Below, piece by piece: positions 51,017 to 58,683 of a DNA stretch of 64,000 nt; the stretch's first letter is position 1, and the number at the start of each line of letters is the position of its first letter. This stretch comes from CAADGU01 sp035444285 (GTDB lineage: Bacteria > Chloroflexota > Anaerolineae > Promineifilales > Promineifilaceae). The stretch lies in contig DAOMOK010000001.1 in assembly GCA_035444285.1 (NCBI GenBank), positions 62,001 through 126,000 on the forward strand, given 5' to 3'. Under the pieces are notes generated by a model. That model saw nothing but the letters and a program-made list of their open reading frames with translations. It made no database searches and was not told the origin of the DNA. A program made the translations under genes and the position numbers.

Positions 51017-51996
51017 GCCGCCAAAAACCGGGCTGCCTGCCGTTCCGCCCACCAGTTGAGATGGCCGGGCCGACCTTCGGCAAAACCAACATGTCCACCA
51101 TGCGGGGTGATCACGGCCGTCAGGCAGGGATTGGCCGCCAGGTCAGCATATGGAATGTCCTCGGGGTGAAAAAGCGGATCGTCCAGGGAGCGGATGATGA
51201 GAGTGGGTATTTGGATGGCAGGCAGGTACCGGCCGCTGCTGCTTTGTTGGTAATAATCCCAGACATCAGCAAAACCGTACAGCGGCACTGTCAGCGCCTC
51301 GTCTAGTTCCCGGAACGTTTCCGCCGCTAAAATCTGCTCTATATCCACCAACCCATCCAGCAAAGGCGCGCGGGCTTGCATCTTTTGGCGCAAGGCCCGC
51401 ATGAAGTAATCGTTATAAAAGTGGCTCACCCCATTTTCTACCACATCCATGCTGCGCCCCAGATCAAATGGCGGCGAGATAGCCGCGGCTGCTGCGAGTG
51501 GGCTGTTTCCCCCCTGTTCACCCAGATATTTCAGCAGCATATTGGCCCCCAGCGAAAAGCCAACAGCGCCCAGGGCTGATTGCGAAAACCATTCCCCCAA
51601 TTGTTGCAGCACAAAGATGACATCGCGTGTTTCCCCGGCATGGTAAGTATAGGGGGTGCGATTGATCTGCCCGCTGCACGAACGGTAGTTCATGCCCACG
51701 CTGCGAATGCCGCGTTGGGCAAGCTGCCGGTACGTCTCATAGGCATAGCTGGAGCGGGCGCTGCCTTCCAGGCCATGCAACAGCAGCACCAATGGCGCAT
51801 CTTCCGCTGGCAAATACCCGGCGACTTCGGGAAAATCTAGATCAAGAAAGTCGCCGTCAGGTGTATCAATGCGCCAGCGATGGAAGATAATGCCTTCTTG
51901 GGAACGGCCGTAATGTCCGGCTACTGTCTGCATGTGACAATTGGCAATACCTCTGGCTGGCCGAAAAGGTTCCGGTTCAAACGCAAGTTGTGTCAT
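50989..51996 (-). CDS. YheT-family alpha/beta hydrolase
   Basis: A 335-residue hydrolase of the YheT/ABHD1-3 type. The oxyanion region is LLLHGLEGSA, nucleophile elbow GFSLGANMLLKYLGE, acid DDPLF and His in TPHGGHVGFAEG. The N-terminal PFRPARGIANCHMQTV is conserved in the family. The natural substrate is unknown; lipid or ester hydrolysis is likely. ATG 51996 is chosen; 31 upstream codons are GGTGGCAAGT repeat. The C-terminus is repeat-encoded. Neighbours give no functional clue. Confidence 0.9.
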   Translation of the reverse strand: MTQLAFEPEPFRPARGIANCHMQTVAGHYGRSQEGIIFHRWRIDTPDGDFLDLDFPEVAGYLPAEDAPLVLLLHGLEGSARSSYAYETYRQLAQRGIRSVGMNYRSCSGQINRTPYTYHAGETRDVIFVLQQLGEWFSQSALGAVGFSLGANMLLKYLGEQGGNSPLAAAAAISPPFDLGRSMDVVENGVSHFYNDYFMRALRQKMQARAPLLDGLVDIEQILAAETFRELDEALTVPLYGFADVWDYYQQSSSGRYLPAIQIPTLIIRSLDDPLFHPEDIPYADLAANPCLTAVITPHGGHVGFAEGRPGHLNWWAERQAARFLAAKLGDWVAG

Positions 51997-52042
51997 AATA
52001 CCGATTTTGGGGGATTTTGGCGTATGAGGCAAATAGAACGGG

Positions 52043-52098
52043 TGGCAAGTTGCAGGTGGCAAGTAAAAACTGCACCTGCAACTTGCCACCTGTTGCCC
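52043..52098. repeat. GGTGGCAAGT-family tandem inverted tract
   Basis: GGTGGCAAGTTGCAGGTGGC and its complement GCAACTTGCCACCTG form a hairpin between the divergent YheT and LOG genes. A relative lies at 36786. Confidence 0.75.
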
Positions 52099-52127
52099 AC
52101 CGTTCGAAAAGGAATGAGTGATTGATC

Positions 52128-52655
52128 ATGAAGGTGATTTCTGTTTTTGGTAGCAGTGCGCCGCAGCCGGGCAGCCAGGCATTTGCAGAGGCGCATCTGG
52201 TGGGGCGTTTGTTGGCGGAGGCGGGTTTTGCTGTGGCCACCGGCGGCTACAGCGGCACGATGACGGCCGTGTCCCAAGGAGCGGCGGAAGCGGGCGGGCA
52301 TGTCATCGGCGTCACCTCGACGCAAATTGAACAGTTCCGCCCCTTAGGGCCGAACCAATGGGTGGATGAAGAAATCCGTTATGCCACCTTGCGGGAACGG
52401 CTGCTGCATTTAGTGACGCAAAATGATGGCATGATCACGCTGCCCGGCGGCATTGGCACGTTGTCGGAAATGGCGCTGGCCTGGAGCTTTTTGCAGGTGG
52501 GCGAGATTCCGGTACGGCCGTTTGCCATGCTTGGCTCACTGTGGCCGCAAACGATCCGTGCTTTTTTTGATCCCATGTATATCAAACCTGAACATATGGA
52601 ACTGCTGTTTTTTGCCGATTCGCCGGCAACGGCCGTGGCCCACATGATGAAGTAG
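52128..52655 (+). CDS. LOG-family (lysine decarboxylase-like) nucleotide-binding protein
   Basis: The 175-residue protein has the Rossmann-like fold of LOG/TIGR00725 proteins. The glycine-rich FGSSAP and GGYSGTM and the signature LPGGIGTLSEM with its catalytic Glu are seen. LOG enzymes release cytokinin-type bases from nucleotides, while many bacterial homologues are generic nucleotide phosphoribohydrolases. The substrate is not determinable. ATG 52128 was preferred to an upstream TTG at 52122. The TAG stop touches an AGACCTGACAGGTTT palindrome. Confidence 0.88.
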   Translation: MKVISVFGSSAPQPGSQAFAEAHLVGRLLAEAGFAVATGGYSGTMTAVSQGAAEAGGHVIGVTSTQIEQFRPLGPNQWVDEEIRYATLRERLLHLVTQNDGMITLPGGIGTLSEMALAWSFLQVGEIPVRPFAMLGSLWPQTIRAFFDPMYIKPEHMELLFFADSPATAVAHMMK

Positions 52656-52686
52656 ACCTGACAGGTTTCAAAAACCTGTCAGGTCT
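52654..52686. repeat. AGACCTGACAGGTTT palindrome after the LOG gene
   Basis: AGACCTGACAGGTTT and AAACCTGTCAGGTCT are perfectly complementary with a 3-base loop, immediately at the LOG stop. It lies 13 bases before the isopentenyl phosphate kinase start. Confidence 0.8.
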
Positions 52687-52699
52687 AAGCCGGTAGCTT

Positions 52700-53503
52700 A
52701 TGACTGACTTATTATTTCTCAAACTGGGTGGTTCATTACTGACAGACAAAACCGGCATTGAAGCGGCCCGCACCGATGTGCTGGCCCGGTTGGCGCAGGA
52801 AATCGCCGAGGCGCGGGCGGCGCGGCCTGATTTGCAGTTGGTGTTGGGGCACGGCAGCGGCTCGTTTGGGCACGTGGCCGGGGCGCGGCACGGCACACGC
52901 CAGGGAGTTCAGACCGCCGGGCAGTGGTTTGGTTTTGCCGAGGTCAGCGCGGCGGCGCTGCGGTTGAACCGGTTGGTGGTGGAGGCGCTGTTGGCGGCGG
53001 GTGTGCCCGCCATGAGTTTTGCACCGTCGGCGTTGGTGACGTGTGTGGACGGCCGTATCACCACCATCGCCCTGCACCCCATCGAACAGGCGCTTCAGGC
53101 CGGTCTGCTGCCGGTGACACATGGCGATGTGGCCTTTGATGCGGTGCGCGGCGGCACGATTGTGTCTACGGAAGAGGTGATGATGGCACTGGCGGCGGCA
53201 GGTTTACGGCCGTCCTGGCTGCTGTTGGCTGGGGAAACGGAAGGTGTTTATGACTTGCACGGCCGTGTGATTCCCCACATTTCTGCCGCTACCTTGTCGC
53301 AAGTAGAAGCCGCCCTGGGTGGCTCACGCGGGGCCGATGTCACCGGCGGTATGGCTTCAAAGGTGCAGAGCATGTTGGCCCTGACTGCCCAATTCTCCAC
53401 CTTATCTGTGCGCGTCTTTTCCGGCCTGCACCCAGGCACGCTTGCCCAAACCCTGTGCCAGCCAGATGCCGCCAACGGCACGACCATCAGGCACGGGGCA
53501 TGA
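52700..53503 (+). CDS. Isopentenyl phosphate kinase
   Basis: This 267-residue amino-acid-kinase-fold enzyme matches isopentenyl phosphate kinase, which makes isopentenyl diphosphate in the alternative mevalonate pathway. The N-terminal KLGGSLLTDK, the catalytic-His motif GHGSGSFGH, THGDVAFD, LLAGETEGVYD and a DVTGGMASKV segment are present. IPK is known in archaea, plants and Chloroflexota such as Roseiflexus. The other mevalonate-branch genes are not in this window. ATG 52700 follows the palindrome. The C-terminal IRHGA runs into an ATGCGTG repeat. Confidence 0.92.
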   Translation: MTDLLFLKLGGSLLTDKTGIEAARTDVLARLAQEIAEARAARPDLQLVLGHGSGSFGHVAGARHGTRQGVQTAGQWFGFAEVSAAALRLNRLVVEALLAAGVPAMSFAPSALVTCVDGRITTIALHPIEQALQAGLLPVTHGDVAFDAVRGGTIVSTEEVMMALAAAGLRPSWLLLAGETEGVYDLHGRVIPHISAATLSQVEAALGGSRGADVTGGMASKVQSMLALTAQFSTLSVRVFSGLHPGTLAQTLCQPDAANGTTIRHGA

Positions 53504-53542
53504 TGCGTGATGCGTGACTGTAGGCACTCACGCATCACGTAC
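53502..53542. repeat. ATCACGC-family inverted tract
   Basis: GATGCGTGATGCGTGAC pairs with CACTCACGCATCACG across GTAGG. Short TAATCGG-like units follow to 53580. The 215-base gap 53504-53718 otherwise has only the kinase leader. Confidence 0.7.
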
Positions 53543-53718
53543 CACGCAAACCCACCGATCACCGATTACCGATAACGGATCACCCCCGTACTTCTGTACC
53601 AAACGGCCGTTTCTTTATGCTGATTTTATGGCATTAGTGATATAACGGAGGCGCGCACGATGCGTGACAATGACGCCTCTTGTAAGCAGTATTCACTACA
53701 AGGCGAGAGGAAGGAAGT

Positions 53719-54936
53719 GTGGTCAAGGCAAGGGTGCTTTATATCGAAGACGACCTGGCAAGCCAGCGTCTGGTTAACAGGTTGTTGAGTAGTTCGGGAT
53801 ATGAGGTATTGACGGCCTCAGATGGCATTGAAGGGGTAGTCCTGGCCCAAAAGGCGCATCCCAATCTCATTTTGATGGACATCAACCTGCCGCAGATGGA
53901 TGGGCGGGCTTTAACCACGCGCCTGCGCAGTTCTCCCCATTTTTCAGATACGCCCATTGTGGCGCTCACCGCGCACCGTGACGCTGATAACCGAAACCTA
54001 GCGTTGGCGGCAGGCTGCACCGGTTTTATGACCAAGCCGATTGATGTGGACACATTTCCGCAGCAAATTGAATCTTTCTTGAAGGGGCAGCGGCAGAAGT
54101 TATCGGCTCAGGAGCATCAACTGCATCTGGAACGGCACACTCAAGAGTTGGTGCGTCAGTTAGAAGCAAAAATGCGGGAACTGGAAGAAGCCAACCGGCG
54201 GATGCAGGAGCTAAATCAGCTTAAGAGTGATTTTTTGGCCATGGCTTCGCATGATTTACAAGCGCCACTGATGGTTACAGGCCAGCAGTTGCGTGAGTTA
54301 GAAACGTTATTGGATGGTGCGCCGGAGCAAACGGCTGTTGTCGCCCACCAAAATCTAGTTCAACGCATGAAAGGCGGTCTGAACCGGATGCACCGTGTAG
54401 CGAGTGAGATTGACCAGGTAGCCAAAATCATGTCTGGGCTGCTCAAATTAGAGTTCAAGCTGGTGAATCTAGGCGATGTGGTGGCGGATGTGGTGGGGGA
54501 AATGACCGGCGTGTGTGCGGCGCGCCAGATGCATCTGTATGTTTCCAGCCTGAGCCATTTGCCACCGGTGTGGGGGGATGAGGGGCAACTGCGCACGGCC
54601 GTTGCCAATATCGTCGGCAATGCCATTAAGTTTACACCTGATGGCGGTCACGTTTACATCACGGCTGAATCCAGCCACCAGGAAATCCGCCTGTCGGTGC
54701 AGGACACCGGTCTGGGTATTCCCAGAGAGGAACAGGGATATATTTTTGACCTCTTTTATGCATTGGGGTCGGTACAAAACCACTCCACCAGCAAATCGGC
54801 GTTTTGCGGTGGCGGTTTAGGACTGGGGCTGCCGATGGCGAAGGGGATTATTGAAGCGCACAACGGCCGTATCCTGCTGGAAAGCGACCCACAGACCTTA
54901 CCCGGCAGTACGTTCACCATCTGCCTGCCCGTTTGA
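53719..54936 (+). CDS. Hybrid response regulator/histidine kinase (REC-HisKA-HATPase)
   Basis: The 405-residue cytoplasmic protein begins with a receiver domain (1-125) whose phospho-Asp54 is in ILMDINLPQMDG, with acidic DD at 11-12 and Lys in TKPID. A coiled coil (about 130-170) leads to a HisKA domain with His178 in MASHDLQAP. The ATPase domain has NAIKFTPDG, DTGLGIPREEQG and GGLGLGLPMAKGIIEAH. With no sensor of its own, it probably relays phosphate from another kinase. GTG 53719 is preceded by GAGGAAGGAAG. It is unlinked to the kinase at 45275. Confidence 0.92.
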   Translation: MVKARVLYIEDDLASQRLVNRLLSSSGYEVLTASDGIEGVVLAQKAHPNLILMDINLPQMDGRALTTRLRSSPHFSDTPIVALTAHRDADNRNLALAAGCTGFMTKPIDVDTFPQQIESFLKGQRQKLSAQEHQLHLERHTQELVRQLEAKMRELEEANRRMQELNQLKSDFLAMASHDLQAPLMVTGQQLRELETLLDGAPEQTAVVAHQNLVQRMKGGLNRMHRVASEIDQVAKIMSGLLKLEFKLVNLGDVVADVVGEMTGVCAARQMHLYVSSLSHLPPVWGDEGQLRTAVANIVGNAIKFTPDGGHVYITAESSHQEIRLSVQDTGLGIPREEQGYIFDLFYALGSVQNHSTSKSAFCGGGLGLGLPMAKGIIEAHNGRILLESDPQTLPGSTFTICLPV

Positions 54937-54947
54937 GGGGTGGTCCG

Positions 54948-55012
54948 TAATTCGTAATCCGTAATCCGTAATCCGTCGTCGGCTCACCGCTTACGGCTCA
55001 CGGATTCCCCGG
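54948..55012. repeat. TAATCCG/GGATTAC-family inverted tract between convergent genes
   Basis: GTAATTCGTAATCCGTAATC units pair with CGGCTTACGGCTCACGGATT. It lies between the REC-kinase stop and the DUF512 stop, whose last codons (PGNP) it touches. Confidence 0.72.
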
Positions 55013-56368
55013 CCAAAACATCACTGCTGATTGCCCAATCAGGGCATCCCACACATCCCCCATAGTGTCGGCCAATGCGACCGGTCGCTGTAATTGGTTG
55101 GCCACTGCCTGGGGTGATAGATCATCCAGCGCAATCTGGTCAGGATGATCAAACATGACGCGAGGTAAGATTACCAGGTCGCCGTAACCCGCCATTTTCA
55201 ACTGGCGCAGCACATCCTCACCCATCAGCAGTCCGGCGACGGTGATGGTGGCGCCCAGCCGCTCATTGACCACCGGCAGCACAGATAGGGGGACGCCGGT
55301 AAGTTCGCTAAAAGCTACGGCCGTTTGCCGCAGCGTTTCCGCGAATAGTGTGCCCGTTACCAGTGTTACCAATTGAAAATTGTCAATTGTCAATGGATAA
55401 TTGCTAATTTCCTTTTTCACGGCCGTCCACTCATCCAAAAAGTGGCGCACCATGCCCAGGCCGTTTTCGTGTAGCTCGTAACCATCATAAGCCGCCAGCG
55501 GCGGCACTTCCCGGCCCGCCACCAGATACCATTCATCGGTGGGATAAACAAAATGAATGCCCAGCTTTTTGCGGTAATGCGGTTGCAATGATTCCACATA
55601 AGCCAGCGTCGCGGCGGCTTCTTCCCTGGTGTGGGGGCGCATCCCGTATTTGTGATGCCGGGTCAACCCCACCGGCACGACGCTGATGGATTGTACGGTG
55701 GGGTAAAGCGCCGCCAGATCTTGAATGGATTGGGCCAGGGTACGGCCGTCGTTCACCCCCGGCGTCACCACCAACTGCGTATGTACCTCAATGCCCCATG
55801 CTGCCAGTTGGCGCAGTTGGGCCAGAATGTCTGGCGCACTATTGTTACGCAAGTATGCGCGGCGTTTTTCCAGGTCGGTGACATGCACAGAGACATACAG
55901 CGGCGAGAGGCGCATGTGTTGGATGCGCCACCAATCATGCTCGCTCAGGTTGGTCAGTGTTACGTAGTGCCCGAAGAGGAAGGAATAGCGGTAATCATCA
56001 TCTTTGATGTACAGCGTGCGCCGAAATTTGGGAGCCATTTGCAGCACAAAACAGAACTCGCACAGGTTGTTACAGCGGCGAATGTCGGTGTCAAAGGTGG
56101 GGTGATTGAACTCTAACCCTAGCGACTGGTGGTACTCGCGCACGGCCGTGAATGGCAAAATTTCACTATCCCGGCGAATGGTCAGTTCTAACTCTTCATC
56201 GGCTGCATAAAACTGCACGTCAATGATGTCCTGCACGGCATGGCCATTCACTGCCAGCAGTTCATCCCCGGCGCGCAGACCAACTGCCGCCGCCACGCTG
56301 CCCGGCTCGATGCCCGTTATCTGTCCACCCTGAAAGGTGGTGAGGTCAAGTTCTTGAAATAGCGCCAT
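54998..56368 (-). CDS. DUF512 PDZ-radical SAM-type protein, with repeat-derived insertion
   Basis: The 456-residue protein opens with a PDZ-like domain (about 12-65). The radical-SAM cysteines follow at C99, C103 and C106 (CNNLCEFCF), then MAPKFRRTLYIKDDDYRYSF, which is conserved in the family. The C-terminal DUF512 domain ends near GDLVILPRVMFD. The family is conserved in Clostridia, cyanobacteria and Chloroflexota and its reaction is unknown. Residues about 318-334 (EISNYPLTIDNFQLVT) come from a TTATCCATTGACAATTG-type repeat at 55368-55412, placed in frame just before DUF512. ATG 56368 starts the PDZ. Confidence 0.93.
   Translation of the reverse strand: MALFQELDLTTFQGGQITGIEPGSVAAAVGLRAGDELLAVNGHAVQDIIDVQFYAADEELELTIRRDSEILPFTAVREYHQSLGLEFNHPTFDTDIRRCNNLCEFCFVLQMAPKFRRTLYIKDDDYRYSFLFGHYVTLTNLSEHDWWRIQHMRLSPLYVSVHVTDLEKRRAYLRNNSAPDILAQLRQLAAWGIEVHTQLVVTPGVNDGRTLAQSIQDLAALYPTVQSISVVPVGLTRHHKYGMRPHTREEAAATLAYVESLQPHYRKKLGIHFVYPTDEWYLVAGREVPPLAAYDGYELHENGLGMVRHFLDEWTAVKKEISNYPLTIDNFQLVTLVTGTLFAETLRQTAVAFSELTGVPLSVLPVVNERLGATITVAGLLMGEDVLRQLKMAGYGDLVILPRVMFDHPDQIALDDLSPQAVANQLQRPVALADTMGDVWDALIGQSAVMFWPGNP
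55368..55412. repeat. CAATTGACAATT-family repeat inside the DUF512 gene
   Basis: ACCAATTGAAAATTGTCAAT and TGTCAATGGATAATTGC are overlapping 7- to 8-base units of the family also present inside the GH2 gene. The frame stays open. Confidence 0.75.
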
Positions 56369-56385
56369 GTTTTATGATGTGGCTT

Positions 56386-56510
56386 GTAGCCCGTAATCCG
56401 TAATCCGAAGTCCGTAATCGGATTACGGATTACGGATTACGGATTACGGATTACGGATTACGGATTACGGATTACGGGTCACGGATTACGGATTACGGGT
56501 CACGGCCAAC
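56386..56510. repeat. Long GGATTAC tandem array
   Basis: After a short TAATCCG run, GGATTAC repeats about ten times in near-perfect register (about 56419-56497), broken by two GGTCAC variants. It is the largest and purest array of the family here. It supplies the last five codons (VTRNP) and the stop of cmk. Confidence 0.9.
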
Positions 56511-57187
56511 GGCCGTACCATGCCCACAATCTCCGCCACAACCGCATCCACCGGGCGGTCGGTGGTGTCCATGATCAGGGCATCAGCCGCCGGGCGCATG
56601 GGGGAATGCTCGCGGCTGCCATCAATCTGGTCACGCCGTTCCACGTCGGCCAGAATCATATCGTAATCGGCGGCGTGTCCTTGAGCCTGGCGGTCTTGCC
56701 AGCGGCGGCGGGCGCGTTCGGCGGCCGACGCGGTGATATAGAGTTTTAATGGCGCATCAGGCATGACCACCGTGCCAATATCGCGCCCCACCATGACCAC
56801 TTGCCCACGTTTGCCAAATTCCCGCTGCCGCCGCACCATTTCCTGGCGCACACCCAGATAGCTGGAAACCTGGGAGACATTGGCATCTACGGCCGGGGTG
56901 CGAATGTCCCAGGTGACATCCTGCCCATCCAACAGGACGGTGTAGTGACGGCCGTCTGCTTCCCCCTGCGCCGGGTACACTTCGATACTGATTTGTTCGG
57001 CCAGATGGGTCACGGCCGTTTCATCCATCACATCCATCCCCTGCTGCAAGGCCGCTAACGTCACAGCCCGGTACATACAACCCGTGTCCAGAAACAAAAA
57101 CCCCAACTCTTGCGCCACCTGCCGGCTGACCGTAGATTTGCCGGACGCCGCCGGGCCATCTATGGCAATCACATTGATTTCCGTCAC
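56486..57187 (-). CDS. cmk: Cytidylate kinase
   Basis: The 233-residue enzyme phosphorylates CMP and dCMP. The P-loop is IDGPAASGKST, followed by FLDTGCMYRAVT, VMVGRDIGTVV and RRDQIDGSREHSP. The start is GTG 57187, overlapping the upstream stop (GTGA). The C-terminus (PLAVTRNP) and the stop are encoded by the GGATTAC array, so unit gain or loss would change the tail. Confidence 0.95.
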   Translation of the reverse strand: MTEINVIAIDGPAASGKSTVSRQVAQELGFLFLDTGCMYRAVTLAALQQGMDVMDETAVTHLAEQISIEVYPAQGEADGRHYTVLLDGQDVTWDIRTPAVDANVSQVSSYLGVRQEMVRRQREFGKRGQVVMVGRDIGTVVMPDAPLKLYITASAAERARRRWQDRQAQGHAADYDMILADVERRDQIDGSREHSPMRPAADALIMDTTDRPVDAVVAEIVGMVRPLAVTRNP

Positions 57188-58032
57188 TTATTTTGTCCTC
57201 TGTCCCTTGTCCTTTGTCCTTTGTCCCTGGGTGGCCGCCTGCCTTTGGTTGTGTTGTGTTGATTTTTCGGCTTATAGCTTGCGGCCTTGGGCTTGTGACT
57301 GGCGATTTCCCGCTGCAAGGCATGGATTTCTTGCGGCCGTAAATGACGCCACTCGCCAGATTTCATAGCGCCCAGATCAATGGGGCCGATTTTGATGCGC
57401 ACCAGATGGCGTACCGGGTAGCCCAGCGTATTGGCAATGCGCCGGATTTGCCGCTTGCGCCCTTCACGCATCACCAGTTCCAGCAGGGTAAAGGTGACTT
57501 CTTGCCGCAAGACTTTGATTTCTACCGGCGCGGTTTTGCGGTCATCCAGATAAATGCCCTGCCGCCAGGTGTCCAGCACTTCGGCCGGGATGCGCCCTTC
57601 CACCGTCACCCGGTACGTCTTTTTGTGGCCGTAACGGGGATGGGTGAGCTTGTGGGCCATGTCGCCATCATTGGTCATTAGCATCAGCCCTTCGCTTTGT
57701 TTGTCCAGCCGCCCCACCGGGTACAAATGGCCGGGCAGGGGGATGAGGTCACGCACCGTTTTGCGCCCCTCTTCCAGTTCATCATCCAGCGAGGAGAGGA
57801 TGCCTTTGGGTTTGTTCAGGGCGATATAGATGAAATCTACCTGCCGGGCGTCAATGACACGGCCGTTGACCTCAATGCGATCCACCGCCGGATCAACCTT
57901 CATGCCCAGTTGGGCGGCACGGCCGTTGACCTTTACCCGCCCGTCTTCAATTAACTTTTCACATTCCCGCCGCGAGGCAACCCCTGCGTGGGCCATGATC
58001 TTTTGTAACCGTTCTTCCATATGCAAAGTCAT
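57184..58032 (-). CDS. 16S/23S rRNA pseudouridine synthase (RsuA/RluB family)
   Basis: A 282-residue enzyme. The S4-like RNA-binding domain (LQKIMAHAGVASRRECEKLI) precedes the synthase core with catalytic Asp in YPVGRLDKQSEGL. LELVMREGRKRQIRRIANTLG is typical of the family. RsuA- and RluB-type substrates cannot be separated here. The last about 40 residues are a basic tail (KPKAASYKPK, DKGQRTRDRGQNK) absent from homologues. It coincides with GGACAAA tandem repeats (57195-57240). The start is ATG 58032 or ATG 58020, both near a GAGATT tract with no clear ribosome site. It is coupled to cmk. Confidence 0.9.
   Translation of the reverse strand: MTLHMEERLQKIMAHAGVASRRECEKLIEDGRVKVNGRAAQLGMKVDPAVDRIEVNGRVIDARQVDFIYIALNKPKGILSSLDDELEEGRKTVRDLIPLPGHLYPVGRLDKQSEGLMLMTNDGDMAHKLTHPRYGHKKTYRVTVEGRIPAEVLDTWRQGIYLDDRKTAPVEIKVLRQEVTFTLLELVMREGRKRQIRRIANTLGYPVRHLVRIKIGPIDLGAMKSGEWRHLRPQEIHALQREIASHKPKAASYKPKNQHNTTKGRRPPRDKGQRTRDRGQNK
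57195..57240. repeat. TTTGTCC-type tandem tract encoding the synthase tail
   Basis: CTCTGTCCCTTGTCCTTTGT units repeat at period 7-8 and are translated as the KGQRTRDRGQNK tail of the pseudouridine synthase. Confidence 0.7.
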
Positions 58033-58033
58033 T

Positions 58034-58097
58034 GAGATTGGAGATTAGAGATTGGAGATTGACAGTTTTGAATCTCCTATCTCTAATCTCCAATCAC
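58034..58097. repeat. GAGATT(A/G)-family inverted tract
   Basis: GAGATTGGAGATTAGAGATT units are followed by CTAATCTCCAATC. It lies between scpB and the synthase gene, and the scpB C-terminal VIGD and stop are inside it. Confidence 0.75.
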
Positions 58098-58622
58098 CTC
58101 CTTTTTCTCTTCCACCAACTCCGGCAATTCCTCAAGCATCGTCAGGCCAAAATGCTGCAAAAATTCTGGCGTCGTGCCGTACAAAATGGGGCGGCCCGGC
58201 GTTTCCTGGCGGCCAATTTCCTCAATCAGCCCTTTACTCAACAGGCTGCGCAGTGCGCCATCAGAATTGACGCCGCGAATCTGGTCAATGTGCGGCCGGG
58301 TGACGGGCTGCATATAGGCAATAATCGCCAATGTTTCCAACGCCGCCTGGCTGAGCCGGGTGGTCAATTCCAGCCCCAGGAAACGTTCAATGGCGCTGCT
58401 GGCGGCGGGGGCGGTGGTCAACTGCACCGCGTCGCCGCTCCATTGCAGGCGCAATCCGCGTGTCTGGTAATCGGCCGTGAGCGTTTGTAACGCCTGAGTG
58501 ATCACGGCCGTGGTCACTTCCAACGCCTTCGCCAGCCGCGCCACCGGCACCGGCCCGCTGGAAACAAACAATACACTTTCCACCAGGGCAGCAATGTTTA
58601 ACTCGTCATGGTTAGTTGTCAT
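58083..58622 (-). CDS. scpB: Segregation and condensation protein B
   Basis: This 179-residue ScpB partners with ScpA and SMC in chromosome condensation. Two winged-helix domains are seen (IAALVESVLFVSSGPVPVAR and LSQAALETLAIIAYMQPVTR, IRGVNSDGALRSLLSKGLI). ATG 58622 matches other ScpB starts; a longer open frame to 58694 adds 24 unrelated residues. ScpA is not adjacent. The stop is in a GAGATT repeat. It is 51 bases upstream of the pseudouridine synthase, a common gene order. Confidence 0.95.
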   Translation of the reverse strand: MTTNHDELNIAALVESVLFVSSGPVPVARLAKALEVTTAVITQALQTLTADYQTRGLRLQWSGDAVQLTTAPAASSAIERFLGLELTTRLSQAALETLAIIAYMQPVTRPHIDQIRGVNSDGALRSLLSKGLIEEIGRQETPGRPILYGTTPEFLQHFGLTMLEELPELVEEKKEVIGD

Positions 58623-58683
58623 AGGGATTGATGGGGGGAACTGTTGTTTTGTCTGGCATGGTGAGGGTACGGCCGTGACCACA

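Noticed and set aside
56386..56510. CRISPR-like array
   Set aside because: Repeats are 7 bases long with no spacers, and no cas genes are present.
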